A stretch of 64,000 nt of DNA from Liquidambar formosana (taxonomy: Eukaryota; Streptophyta; Magnoliopsida; Saxifragales; Altingiaceae): assembly GCA_039720395.1 (NCBI GenBank), contig CM077833.1:3680797-3744796 (forward strand), read 5' to 3'. The notes beneath the pieces were generated by a model. That model did no database searches and was not told where the DNA came from. It saw only the letters and a list, made by a program, of their open reading frames with translations. This document shows, in pieces, positions 20,555 through 32,180 of the stretch. Every line of letters starts with the position of its first letter. The stretch's first letter is position 1. Position numbers and translations under genes: made by a program.

Positions 20555-21489
20555 CCTTTCTCTCATAGACTTTAAAGCTCTCTTAGCATGATCAGTGTGT
20601 AACCCATTGGGTTCACATCATCAAGTAGTAGGAATAGCACAATGTGTACACAATGAAACTCTTTCCATTAAAGGTCTAAATGGAACTCCTTTCAATTCCC
20701 TAATTGATTATAACTCATTTATATCAATTAGGGCTTCTATTAGCCATAAGTAACACCTAGCATATGGCTCATGGTGTTGTCCTTAATGAGGTGAATAGTT
20801 ATCTTACAAAGAACCCTTCTGTTATAGTTTATAAGTTACAATTACATCCTTCCATCCATATAATGTCTCTAATTGAACCAATAGGACATGGAAGTCTATC
20901 AAGTCCTTAGTTCAATTATTTTATACTCAATTATGAATATTAACTCAATAATGAACTTATGGAAACTCTTTTCCATATTCATTCTACCATAGGCTCATGG
21001 ATTTAATGAGTTATATCACTGAATGATATATGAAACATTCTCTTTTTTCTGAGAGTGATGGATTCCTTGTTGATCACTCACATACCTTCACACACATAGC
21101 AGTAGGGCCAATGAACACCGTTGTAGACCCCTAGAAGGATCTGCACTTAGTGTTATCAAACTTCTGAAGCTGTATGCATAAGACAACTATAGTGTCTCAT
21201 GTCTAAAGATTACTTGTACCACTATAACAATGAGAAACTAATTGACAAGCAGGTTAAAACTCCATTCAGTTTATCTTATTGTAGACACCCAAATTTTGCC
21301 CGGCCGCCTCCAGACAAAATCGATTAACTCGTCAACAGTGCAATTAGGTCAGATACGCTCCGCGCCTAACTTTATTCACCCTGTCCTACCCACTAGGACA
21401 AAGCCTTTCCCCTGATTCTACTCTCGGCATCTAAAGCCCAAAAACCAGCAACGGGCACGATACTCGCAAACCCCAAGTTGAACCCCCAA

Positions 21490-23600
21490 TTCAGCACTAG
21501 GTGGTTCAATCTCCAACAATCTTTGATCCAATGGTCAATTCAACCGTAGGATCTTCAATTCAACATCCCTAGAGCGGTCTATGACCATTTGATTGGGAAT
21601 CAGAAGGCATGAGCCCTCCGATCCCCAATTTCCCCCAAATTAAACCCCTAATTCGGTACTAGGTGGTTCAATCTCCAACAATCTTTGATCCAACAGTCAA
21701 TTCAACCGTAGGATATTTAATTCAACATCCCTAGAGTGGTCTAGGACCATTTGATTGGGAATCAGAAGGCACGAGCCCTCTGATCCCTAATTTCCCCCAA
21801 ATCGAACCCCTAATTCGGTACTAGGTGGTTCAATCTCCAACAATCTTTAATCCAACGGTCAATTCAACCGTAGGATCTTCAATTCAACATCTCTAGAGTG
21901 GTCTAGGACCATTTGATTGGGAATAAGAAGGCACGAGCCCTCCGATCCCCAATTTCCCCCAATTGAACCCCTAATTCAGAACTAGGTGGTTCAATTCCTA
22001 ACAATCTTTGATCTGACGGTCAATTCAACCGTAGGATCTTCAATTCAACATTCCTAGAGTGGTCTAGGACCATTTGATTGGGAATCAGAAGGCACGAGCC
22101 CTCCGATCCCCAATTTCCCCCAATTGAACCCCTAATTCAGCACTAGGTGGTTCAATTCCTAATAATCTTTGATCCAACGGTCAATTGAACTGTAGGATCT
22201 TCAATTCAACATCCCTAGAGTGCTCTAGGACCATTTGATTAGGAATACAAAGGAACGAGCCCTCCGATCCCCAATTTCTCCCAAATCGAACCCCTAATTC
22301 AGCACTAGGTGGTTCAATTCCCAACAATATTTGATCCAACGGTCAATTCAACCGTAGGATCTTCAATTCAACATCCCTAGAACGGTCTAAGATGATTTGA
22401 TTGGGAATCATAAGGCACGAGCCCTCCGATCCCCAGTTTCCCCCAAATCGAACCCCTAATTCAGCACTAGGTGGTTCAATCTCCAACAATCTTTGATCCA
22501 ACGGTCAATTCAACTATAGGATCTTCAATTCAATATCCCTAGAGTGGTCTAGGACCATTTGATTGGGAATCAGAAGGCACGAGCCCTCTGATCCCCAATT
22601 TCCCCCAATCAAACGCCTAATTCAACACTAGGTGGTTCAATTCCTAACAATCTTCGATCCGATGGTCAATTCAACCATAGGATCTTCAAATTCAACATCC
22701 CTAGAGCGGTCTAGGACCATTTGATTGGGAATCAGAAGGCACGAGCCCTCCGATCCCCAATTTCCCCCAAATCGAACCCCTAATTCGGTACTAGGTGGTT
22801 CAATCTCCAACAATCTTTGATCCAACGGTTAATTCAACCGTAGGATCTTCGATTCAACATCCCTAGAGTGGTCTAGGACCATTTGATTGAGAATCAGAAG
22901 GCACGAGCCCTCCGATCCCCAATTCACCCCAAATTGAACCCCTAATTCAGCACTAGGTGGTTCAATCCCCAACAATCTTTGATCCAACGGTCAATCCCAT
23001 CGTAAGATCTTCAATTAAACATCCCTAGAATGGTATAGGACCATTTGATTGGGAATCAGAAGGCAAGAGCCCTCCGATCCCCAATTTCCCTCAAATTGAA
23101 CCCCTAATTCGGTACTAGGTGGTTCAATCTCCAACAATCTTTGATCCAATGGTCAATTAAACCGTAGGATTTTCAATTTAATATCCCTAGAGTGGTTTAA
23201 GACCATTTGATTAGGAATCAGAAGGCACGAGCCCTCCGATCCCCAATTTGCCCTAAATCGAACCCCTAAATCGGTACTAGGTGGTTCAATCTCTAACAAT
23301 CTTTGATCCAACGGTCAATCCCACCGTAAGATCTTCAATTCAACATCCCTAGAGCGGTATAGGACCATTTGATTGAGAATCAGAAGGCACGAGCCCTCTG
23401 ATCCCCAATTCACCCCTAATCGAACCCTTAATTCAGCACTAGGTGGTTCAATCTCCAACAATCTTTGATCCAACGGTCAATTCAACCGTAGGATCTTCAA
23501 TTCAACATCCCTAGAGTGGGCTAGGACCTTTTGATTGGGAATCAGAAGTCACGAGCCCTTCGATCCCCAAATCGCCCAAAACCGAACCCCTAATGCAACT
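21490..23600. repeat. ~162-base tandem repeat, about 13 units
   Basis: The word GTGGTTCAAT recurs at 21501, 21663, 21825, 21986, 22147, 22309 and 22471 and continues to about 23442, a period of 161-162 bases. Each unit also holds CAACGGTCAATTCAACCGTA and CCATTTGATTGGGAATC. Units differ at scattered positions; the last one near 23605 is clearly diverged. It fills most of the U3 of the solo LTR. Confidence 0.9.
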
Positions 23601-24355
23601 TTAGGTAGTTCAAATCTTCACAATTTCTCATCCGATGGTCAAACCGACCGTTAGATCTCCAATTCAACCCCTCAAGATCAATACAGGACCATTTGATCGA
23701 AGATCAGGCCTCGTTCAGCTCACTGATCATCAAAACCCTAATTGTAGAGTCTTACGAGCATTATGCTCACATCCGGGCCATTCGATCCCACCCAAGAGAG
23801 TGCACACTCCACTCTTTGGTCCCAAACCAAGTTTGGGGACCCAAAGTTTCAATCCCCATTCAAGATCAACGGTCGGATTTCACTCGATCATCGATCGAAC
23901 GCGATTACGCGATCGTACAGCCCCACAGTAGGGCGGACCACCACCATAGGCCCACCACAGTGGCCCCACACCTTCTAGAAGGGCAAACTACCCTAGAAAC
24001 ACAAGTTCCCATGTGTGGTGACTGAGAAATCATCACAAATGTGGGAAAACTGTGCCCACGCTGGCCAAACCAGCATTGAGGATCTTACTTTCGGCTCTGC
24101 AATATCCTGCAGCCCTCTTGCAGCCGAAATCCAACTAGGGGATAGGACATCAGCCCACGCTAGCCATGTCAGCGTTACCCACGCCTGCTATGCCAGCGTG
24201 GGTAAGGCAGCCTACCCTTTTGCCATTTTGGACCACTTTACCCTCATCAAATGAGGTATTTCCTTCATCAAACAAAGCCTAAATGCCTTCTACGTCCCAT
24301 GTGACCAAAATGCCTTTCCAAATGACCATTTTACCCCTAAAAGTCCATGTTTTCC

Positions 24356-24363
24356 TATAAATA
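24356..24363 (+). promoter_or_regulatory. TATA box of the 6.2-kb LTR
   Basis: CCTATAAATAGCCC is the best core promoter in the LTR and sits near its middle. The transcript would start near 24385-24400. Confidence 0.6.
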
Positions 24364-25386
24364 GCCCATATTTCATCCATTGAAGAGATTCCAGTCCCAA
24401 TCCCCAATCTCTAAGCCAACTCCCTTCATCCTATCTCTCATACACACAAACACTCAACCCAAATCCTATATATCCCATCCTCTATCCTTGCCTAAAAACC
24501 CTCACCCTATCTCACATATACACAAAATCACCTCATTTTGATCCAAAGAATCTCATCCACCACAAAGAGCCTACCATATATCCCTTCACAAACCTTTTCC
24601 CACAAGTCTAGGGGCTGTTCTTGAAGGAAAATCCAAAGGTTGGACCATCCAAGTTCCATTTGGATAGCATAAAAGAGACAAATTCTGCTGCAGTTTTACT
24701 ACAGAAAGACTGTCAATTTCGTGTCTGTTGAGTGGCAATTTCACTTCTGCTGACTGGTAACTCCACTGTTACCCCACTTTCCTTCCCTATTTCACTCCAC
24801 CACCTTCCAAGCACACTTGGAACCACTAAAAGAGCATCTCAAAGAAGATTTTCAAGCCCAGGAGAGGAGCACTCAAGCCTAACTTGGTCAAAGCTAAGGT
24901 GAAATTACTTACACTAGGTGAGCTTCTTTCTTTTTAAATTCATTCCTAAGCTTTTTAGTTTAATTTCCTATTAAGCTTACCATTATTCTTGCAGCCTTAA
25001 TATGTGATTGTCACCCTCCCTACCTTAGCTCGAGTACATACCTGGGTCTCCTAACACGTGTCGTGAAGGGATCAACCCTTGTATGGTAGGTTAAAGGCAG
25101 GGAAACCTTAAACCACCCAATGTTTGCAAACCATTCCAATAGGTTGCTAGCACCCCTTTCATTTTCTTTTATTGCATGTGAGCTTGCATATATGATGTGT
25201 GAAATGAAAATTTAAGCATGTCAAAAGGTTGAGAGGATGTTTAAACAAAATCAAATTTGGTAAGGTTAGGTTCATGCATACATGCATATTGTTTACACTA
25301 ACCTTTTCTTGTTTCCTTGGGCTACGGCCCCTATACGCTCATGATATGAGGCACAGTAGGCTTCTTTTCTTCTTTCTTTTACTTTC

Positions 25387-25597
25387 GAGGTTGAATCCTC
25401 CGGGTTGTGGTCATTGCGACTCTTGCCCCTAAAAATTCTAACTATTTACTACTAAGGTTGAATCCTTCGGGTTGTGGTCGTTGCGACGCTTGCCCTTAAA
25501 AAATTCTAACTATTTATCGCTTTATTTACTGCTTTATTTAGAGGCTATGGCTTTTCGCTACCCTCCGGGTTGTGGTCGTTGCGACCTTTTGCCCCAA
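25387..25597. repeat. Three ~70-base direct repeats in R-U5
   Basis: Each unit has CCGGGTTGTGGTCGTTGCGAC or a close variant (25400, 25465 and about 25564), the first two followed by CTTGCCC and ATTCTAACTATTTA. They lie in the R-U5 part of the 6.2-kb LTR, so they would be in its RNA. Confidence 0.65.
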
Positions 25598-28577
25598 TAC
25601 TTGAGCACTTTTCATTTCGTTATCACTTGACCCTTTTTATTTCATGTACATATACTTGTGCTTTTCAAAGCAATAAACATCGCATTCATGAATTCCAAGC
25701 CTTGCCAAGGTTGATTATGCTTATACATCTTTTGACATTTTCGATGTATTTATCTTGATATTTCAATTCTATTCCCATGTGAATAAGATTCAACTAATGC
25801 CTTGAGATAATCTATTATACTATGGATAGTGAGTTCACAGCATCATATGCTTAAAAACTCATCCATGACATAATAGCTTATCACCGTCAAATGGACTTAA
25901 TCAATTGACCCGTCAGATTCCAATGAATCACCTCACATCGAGTTTAGGAACTCTTGCGTGTCCCTATGTCACGTAGTAAAATCTCAATCCTTAGGAGATT
26001 TGGTTGATTACACTTTTATTCAATTAATTCAAGTGCGCACTAAGTTTGGATGAAATTCCTCCCAAAACCATCTTTAAGCTCCAAGAGCTCCAAGTACCTT
26101 TTCATAAAATCTTTTAGAATTGAAAGTGATTATTTACATCTTAAATCCTTGCTAAAAGATTCATACCTATGTGGAACCTTTTTCCACTAATCATTTTTGA
26201 CAACAATACCATCTTTATCAAATAAAGATTTTTGATTCAAAAGGAACCTCTTGCTAACAAGCAAGTTGTTGACACACGCCCCTTTTTATTGACGAGTTCA
26301 TTTCAAAAGTGGCTCGAATAAATTCTTTTCATTAATAAAGACGCGCGCCCTCTTTTCACAGACATGATCCTAATCAAATCAATTTTTCAAAATTATCACT
26401 CCATGTAGGACTTCCTTTCTAGTATGGACTAAGAATCATAAAGTCTCACTTTCACTTTGTTTAAACAAAATTCCTTTACACTTCAAAAGTGTTCTTTTCT
26501 CAATCAAACACATTTTCTCCCTTCAAAAGGAACCCCTGTCTTCAAAAGGCAATCTTTTTCCTTCAAAAGGGAACATCCTCTTTATTTCAATAGTTTTCAA
26601 AAAGCATCCTTTTTCTTTACCCATTCCTCGACTTCAAAAGTTTCGAGCTTTCTCTGGATCCCAAAAGAGGTTTGCGCTTGACATTAATTCTTTAAAAATG
26701 GATTCACATCATTTCCATTTCCATCCTTTCATAAAAGATTGATTTTACCGCTGCAAGATAGGGATGCTTTAGAGTTAATCAATTTGACCTAAGATACCCG
26801 AGAGAAGGAAGGCAAATTTGTGGTCCTTTCAAAATAATTTTCATTCACAATCTTAAAGCATACTCTTTCGAAACCAACACTTTCAAAAAAACTTTGTTCT
26901 AATGCCTTTTAAGATCTCTTTTTCAAAAGGACAGAATTCGTCACCCTTCAAAAGGGTATTCTATGTCAAATCATTCATATAGGAAATCAACAATACCAAA
27001 TGGGATTTTAATAAGAAACATCGTTGAAAACGGGAACCGTTGGATTCCAACGGGCGATGTGGGGTGCCTCACACCTTCCCCACTCGTAACCAAACCCCCT
27101 TACCCACAATCTTTAGTCTCACAGACCACTAGGAGTCAATCAATCAATTTCCAAATGGACCTCAAATGGACCCGTTTGATGATAAGACCTCAGATGGACT
27201 TATTTTTAGGATCTCAGATGACCCCTACTTTCTAATCAACCATAGGATGCCCAGTCACATCCTCAAACCCCCTGATTGGTGGCGACTCCATAGCCTTGAT
27301 AATTCTAGATATGCTCGCATACCTAGGACGATCAAGGCGCCCTTGAAATGAACTCAACACCACCCACCAGAAAACGGACACCCCGGGGTCGTCCCAAAAA
27401 CATTAGGAAGGGAAAACATCCCATCCCTCTTTTTGGGGTAGCGACACTTATATTTTTAGTGTACCTATTCTTATAATAGGTAGCCACTTGTTGGTTGTAG
27501 TGTCTCCACACAAATAGCTTGAGACTAGCTATCCTCCTATAGTCAACCTAACAAGTGCTAGTCCTATGGTTCATTACTGTCCATCATAATGAACCTTCAA
27601 TTAGGAATGTTTTCCGAGTTTAGTACAGATATGTATTTATAGTCTCAAAATTACAACACTTTGTAATTCTATATTCTCAACTCTAACTCTATGAACATAT
27701 TATGTAAATATAAATGATGCATATAAACATAATAGAATAAGCCCTTTTATTAAATCAATAATAAATGTGACATACATAAATGAAATCAAATGATTGTTCC
27801 TAATCCCTAAACAATCATCTCTATAATTGGCTCTAGAGCATAATCCTAACAACTGTAAGAAATATGCTTATCGAAAAACATCAATTCGAGTAGGCCATCG
27901 ATGTACTGTGATATGAATATCAAGGCAAGAATAATCTATAGCATCATATCTTATTGTATAATACCGCATGTAGGCAGTGGGCACATGTGAGTTATTTTAA
28001 TGTTTTCATTATGTGGTGCATTATATATGGGAAGAAACTTGATCTTGCATACCTTATTATACACCATATGGCATATTGTGCGCCTAGGAAGGGTGTACTG
28101 CCATATGGGATGATGCTTACTTCTATATTTGAGCATTTCAATGTGCCATTGGACAATAAGGGAGATGTGTTTGTTGCGAGGCCAACAGATATATATAGTG
28201 AGTCCACATTGAAGCGTATGGGGTTTGAGTTGAATGCCAACAACACATGGGTTATAACCAGACTTGAAGATAAACCGAATGATCCATCGAATGCTTCACC
28301 AACAACTCAACCAACAGTTCCACCAATAACTCCACTAATAACTCCATCGGATACATCCGGATTTCAAACTGTTGTGGAAGCTATATCAAGGCTTGAAAAT
28401 GTAATAGAGACGTCATTAGCTGATGTTGGTAGTCAATTAGGAGAGGTAGAGAATCGAGTTTCGGGTTTGCATGATTGGGTGTTGGGTTTAGAGAATCGGG
28501 TGTTGGGTATGGAGAGATCAATGGGGACTGTAGAAGAAGATGTACATCTGTTGAAATTCTATGGTGGTGAGGTTTAA

Positions 28578-29180
28578 CAATGTTGCTTGGGTGATGAGTC
28601 AAGCATTTGAAAGTTGGCATGACAGAGGTTCCACCATCCCATGCAGCACCGCCACATGCAAGGCCATACCAAACTACATTCACACCCATGATTCCTAAGG
28701 CATATTGCCCTCTACCACTAAGAAATAGTAAGAAACCATGGGAAGAAGATGATGCTTCCTCTAGTGATCAAAAATATGTTGTTAACATTAACCCATGAGT
28801 AGTTTAGTATTGATGCAAATGTAAATGGTTTTTTGGTGTTTTTGAAATGGGAGTTGGGAAGATGTGATGGTTGTATATGATGGGGTTAGTTATTTTTGGT
28901 AGGATATATTTTAAGTAAGCACATGTATGGAGAATATCAGAGCATGCTAGTAGGTCCATATGAGAGTATACCTGTATAATTATAATTAACATGTAGGGAT
29001 AATAACATTTTGACTGAGAACCTTGTTTGTGTTTTATGGGAACCTAGAAAAATGTTAGGTTACACATGTTGGATGATTTATTGGGTATTGATAACTTAGT
29101 GTACACTTGGTATAATAACACACACTAGAAAACTATTTTCTATCTATGGCACATATAATAGTTTGTTTATGTTTATTAGA
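28578..29180. other. Spacer without supportable gene
   Basis: Follows the end of the plant-transposon-protein ORF and precedes a gypsy gag relic. The short open frame at 28607-28798 (plus) could be a decayed continuation of the first ORF, but I cannot assign it. Confidence 0.3.
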
Positions 29181-29183
29181 ATG

Positions 29184-30310
29184 CCGAGAAACACCCATAA
29201 CAACTATTATGCCGCTGAGACCCAAGCTCGGGCTGAAGTTAAGAACGGGCATGAGCTGAGGCTCAAGCTAATGCCCAAGATCCACTGTAGGCTCCAATTG
29301 GGGAGCAAGCTGCAAACCTTCCACCTCTACAGGATAACTTTAATCCGGCATAGTTGGATGCCCTTTTTGTTACAATGCAAAGGCTACAGGCTAACTATGC
29401 CGCTAATGTCACTAGAATCAGGACCCAGAGTTGGTTGAGTTGACTCAAAAGTCATTGTTGAGGAAGGAATTTCATGATGTTAAACCCTCCAAGTTTAATG
29501 GGGACCATGACCCAGTTAAGGCTGGCAAGTGGATTCGTAGGGTGAAAACTGATTTGAACTTGGCCCACATACCCAAGCCTTATTGGATGGAATTTGCCTC
29601 CAGCCTGTTCACTGACATAGCTGAGGATTGGTGGACTAGCCAAGGTTCACAAGCAGAGTTAAGAACTATGACTTTGGAGCAATTTGAGTCCAAGTTCAAT
29701 GGTAATTTTTATTTAGAAGCATTTAAGAACAATAAGATCCGAGAGTTGATGAACTTAAAGCAAGAGGAGATGACTGCTCAACAGTACACCTCTAAGTTTG
29801 TGGAGTTGTGTAGATTTTCTATGGGAATGAATAAGGATGAGAAAGAGAAGTGTAGGAGATATGAATGGCGTTTGAGCTGTACTCTACAAGGCAAGGTGAA
29901 TCATTTAATGATAAATGATTTCAAAAGACTTGTGAGTTCTGCATTAGCTACTGAAGAGGAATATTTGGGCTACAAAGAGGATAGGGCTTAGGAGAAAGAG
30001 CGCAGAAGGAACAATCCTCAACCGTGCAAGGATAGTGCCATTGGTTCTAGTATGGGGAAGAAGCCACAACAGCATGGTAGAAGTTTTGGAACTAATCCCA
30101 ATCTCTATCCCCAAGGGATTCATTTCAAACAACCTCAACCAGGGAAGAACAGTAGTAGTAGTAGCAGTTCTAGTGGAAGTGGTGAGAACAATAGAATTTG
30201 TTTACTATTGCAAGCAGAAGGGGCATATCAAGCCTAATTGTCCATTTTTTACTTGGGTTTCATCTCCTCAACAACGATCCATGAATTCCCCACTGCCATA
30301 TTTCTCCTAG
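29184..30310 (+). pseudogene. Ty3/gypsy gag relic with broken zinc knuckle
   Basis: Gag would form the virus-like particle. The start is probably MPRNTHNNYYAAETQARAE at 29184, with frame changes by about 29430. The main gag domain is at 29431-29991: EFHDVKPSKFNGDHDPVKA, WWTSQG and QYTSKFVELCRFS are typical of chromovirus-like gypsy gag. A TAG at 29989-29991 breaks it. The CCHC zinc knuckle is present only across a frameshift: an extra T near 30200 separates the first Cys from YYCKQKGHIKPNCP. Element A's LTR at 30407 cuts off anything downstream; pol is absent. Confidence 0.8.
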
Positions 30311-31114
30311 CAAGGATATGGTCACCAGGGACAATCAGAAATGCCAGTGCATTCCTAGTCCTATTTTATACCACCCCTATATTATAGACAATAACATATT
30401 ACCCAGTGTCACACCCCATTTTTGCCACCTTAGCTAGGGTTTATCATTTCATGTGTCATTTTGTTTCCTTTTTGAATCTAGTATTTTGCATTGAGTTTCT
30501 AGGGTCCTAAGGATGGTGTGTATGAATTTTGGTTCGATTTGGAGTTGATCTTGAGGGCTAATAAGAACTTTTGTGACTTGAGGGGTATAATCGTCCTTTA
30601 AGCCACAAACTTTCCATTTGACCTTGAAATGATCTCCAAGTTTCCAATTAGAGTTCATATGAATGAATTTGAGGTATTTATGGGTTCAATTCGATGAATT
30701 GATGGTTCGGGATTAGAATGGCTCAGCAAGGCTCAGGTTGGTTAAGAGACCTATTTCAGGTTAGCCCGAATTGGTTCATGATTTTCACTCTATGACTACT
30801 CATTTGACCTTGATTAGTCTTAATTTCATCCCCAAATGTGTTTAGGGAGGTTGAATTTCGAATTAGAAAGCATTCGGTGCGACCCTATGTGCATACCTAA
30901 GCTAAGCGATGGTGAGGCATAGCGGTTAACCGCCTTTGTAGGACCCAACCATGCAGCCATGGCTAGGGTTTCTTGCCCTCAAGTGACTCGAATTACATTC
31001 CCCTTCGAAACACGGTCGTTTTGGCTTTCGTTTCGTCAAAATCGGAGTTGATTTGAGCCCTAAAACACATTTAGAAGTCGAAAGGGTCAAAATTTGGGCT
31101 GAAGATGACATGGC

Positions 31115-31194
31115 CTCGGGTGACCACCCAGGCCTGGGCGGCTAGCCGCCTGGGCCTAGGCTGCTAGCCGCCCAGCCCCAGGTGGTCACCCGAG
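31115..31194. promoter_or_regulatory. GC-rich palindrome in U3 of element A
   Basis: Arms CTCGGGTGACCACC and GGTGGTCACCCGAG are perfect inverted copies; inside, GGGCGGCTAGCCGCC is also palindromic. It lies about 190 bases upstream of the TATA box. Related sequences lie upstream of both antisense genes (53321-53378 and 56589-56668). Confidence 0.85.
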
Positions 31195-31381
31195 CTACTT
31201 TCCTTTTTTGAGTCTTGATGCGGCTCCCTTCCTATTTTCTCGGATTTACTCGCCTCCAGCCGCCATTTAACCCTAATTTCAGCCCTATTTGACCTACTTA
31301 AGCCCCAAGGGAACCTATAAGAGCCCTTGGATCAATACCTAGGGTTTTAATCCCAACCATTGAGGGTTTTCCCTCAAACCC

Positions 31382-31389
31382 TATAAATA
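31382..31389 (+). promoter_or_regulatory. TATA box of element A LTR
   Basis: CCCTATAAATACCC, a strong plant TATA box, about 980 bases into the LTR. Confidence 0.7.
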
Positions 31390-31664
31390 CCCCCTTATAC
31401 TTCAGCAAGAGGGAGGAAAATTTCTGAAGTGGGAGGCATGTGTGAGACTTGGAGGCTATGACAGCCATCCTTAGGGTAGTTTAACCTAAACTTTGAGTGA
31501 GAGAGTGAGAGAGAAAGCTTGAAGGAGGGCTAGAGCATTGCTTGAAGGCTTGAAGGAAGGAATTCCCAGCAGTACACAAGAGAAGGAGGACTCTCTACAG
31601 CAGCAACCATAGGTATACCCTCTCTTCCCCTCTTCCCTCTTTTAAAGTTAGGGTTTTTGCATAG

Positions 31665-32180
31665 AATAGGATGATTTCATGTTAAAGTGTATGTCTTTAT
31701 CATGTCTTGTTGCTTTTATTAGCTAGTATGCATGTCTAGGATGATATTCATGGGCTGTTTAGTATGCTAGGATGTTATTCCATGTGATTTACTGCATGTT
31801 TGGGATTCTAGGGTTTCCTTAGTGCTGAAATTGGTTTTCTGCATAAAATAACTCTTTTGCATATTAAAGTTTATGTCTTTATCATGTCTTGTTGCTTCTA
31901 TTAGCTAGTATGCATGCTTAGGATGATAGTCATGGACTGTTTAGTACGCTAGAGTGTTTTTCATGAGGTTTACTGCATGTTTGAGATTCTAGGGTCTCTC
32001 TTGTGCTGAAATTGAGTTTATGCTTAGAATAGCATTATTTCATGTGAAAGCCTATGTCTTTATCATGTGTGGATCATTCTGTTGGTTAATATGCATGGAT
32101 TAAATGCTGTTCACATTCTGTTTTGCATGGTTTAGAGTGATTTCATGGGATTTTATGCACTAGTGTGATTCTAGGGTTTT
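31665..32180. repeat. ~182-base tandem repeat in R-U5
   Basis: TATGTCTTTATCATGT recurs at 31690, 31872 and 32053, with flanking words such as TTAGCTAGTATGCATG and TTTACTGCATGTTTG shared. About 2.7 units. Confidence 0.75.

Larger units (their letters stand above)
21280..27446 (+). mobile_element. 6.2-kb Ogre/Tat-like solo LTR nested in the copia LTR
   Basis: Begins TGTAGACACCCAAATTTTGCC, ends GGGTAGCGACA, and is flanked by exact CTTAT copies (21275-21279 and 27447-27451). The host LTR continues on both sides, matching element C, so the borders are firm. It has a plus-strand TATA box (TATAAATA, 24356-24363), giving a ~3.07-kb U3 and a ~3.05-kb R-U5. TGTAGACACCC starts and very long LTRs are typical of Ogre/Tat gypsy elements. 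U3 is dominated by a 162-base tandem repeat. No coding sequence is seen; the short open frames at 23635-24254 and 26457-27351 have no family match. Confidence 0.8.
19953..27851 (-). mobile_element. Ty1/copia-type solo LTR, minus orientation, itself interrupted
   Basis: The reverse complement matches the 5' LTR of element C (57983-59641) at both ends: here TGTTGGGAATCGAAT at the left and CATAATCCTAACA at the right. Without the nested insert it is about 1.73 kb, similar to 1.66 kb for C. The excess is partly an 81-base direct duplication at 20393-20554. The flanks ATTGC and ACTGT are a decayed five-base duplication. No primer site or coding sequence adjoins either end, so it is a solo LTR. The LTR at 21280-27446 is inserted in it. 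Confidence 0.85.
19276..28577 (+). pseudogene. 'Putative plant transposon protein' family ORF, split by nested LTRs
   Basis: The left part (19276-19952) has a low-complexity Pro/Ser/Gln N-terminus, then NLNFRARNIQFKRCVDFKFF and, after a frameshift at about 19745, TSYMKGVPITLNCTTLNHLLGLP. The right part (27857-28577) has IKARIIYSIISY, then, one frame over, YFNVFIMWCIIYGKKLDLAYL and LPYGMMLTSIFEHFNVPL, ending in a coiled-coil-like tail (LENVIETSLADVGSQLGEVE). Segment order and words match a widespread plant repeat-associated family whose function is unknown. Removing the LTR at 19953-27851 plus one five-base target copy joins the reading frame. It has at least two frameshifts. Confidence 0.6.

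Noticed and set aside
21490..23600. Centromeric satellite array or CRISPR-like array
   Set aside because: The 162-base units are diverged and end inside an LTR with exact CTTAT flanks; there are no unique spacers between short repeats, and this is plant DNA.
23635..24254. Group of overlapping plus-strand frames (98, 110, 71 and 79 codons)
   Set aside because: They lie in the U3 of the 6.2-kb LTR in the GC-richer part; no family match and mutually overlapping frames.
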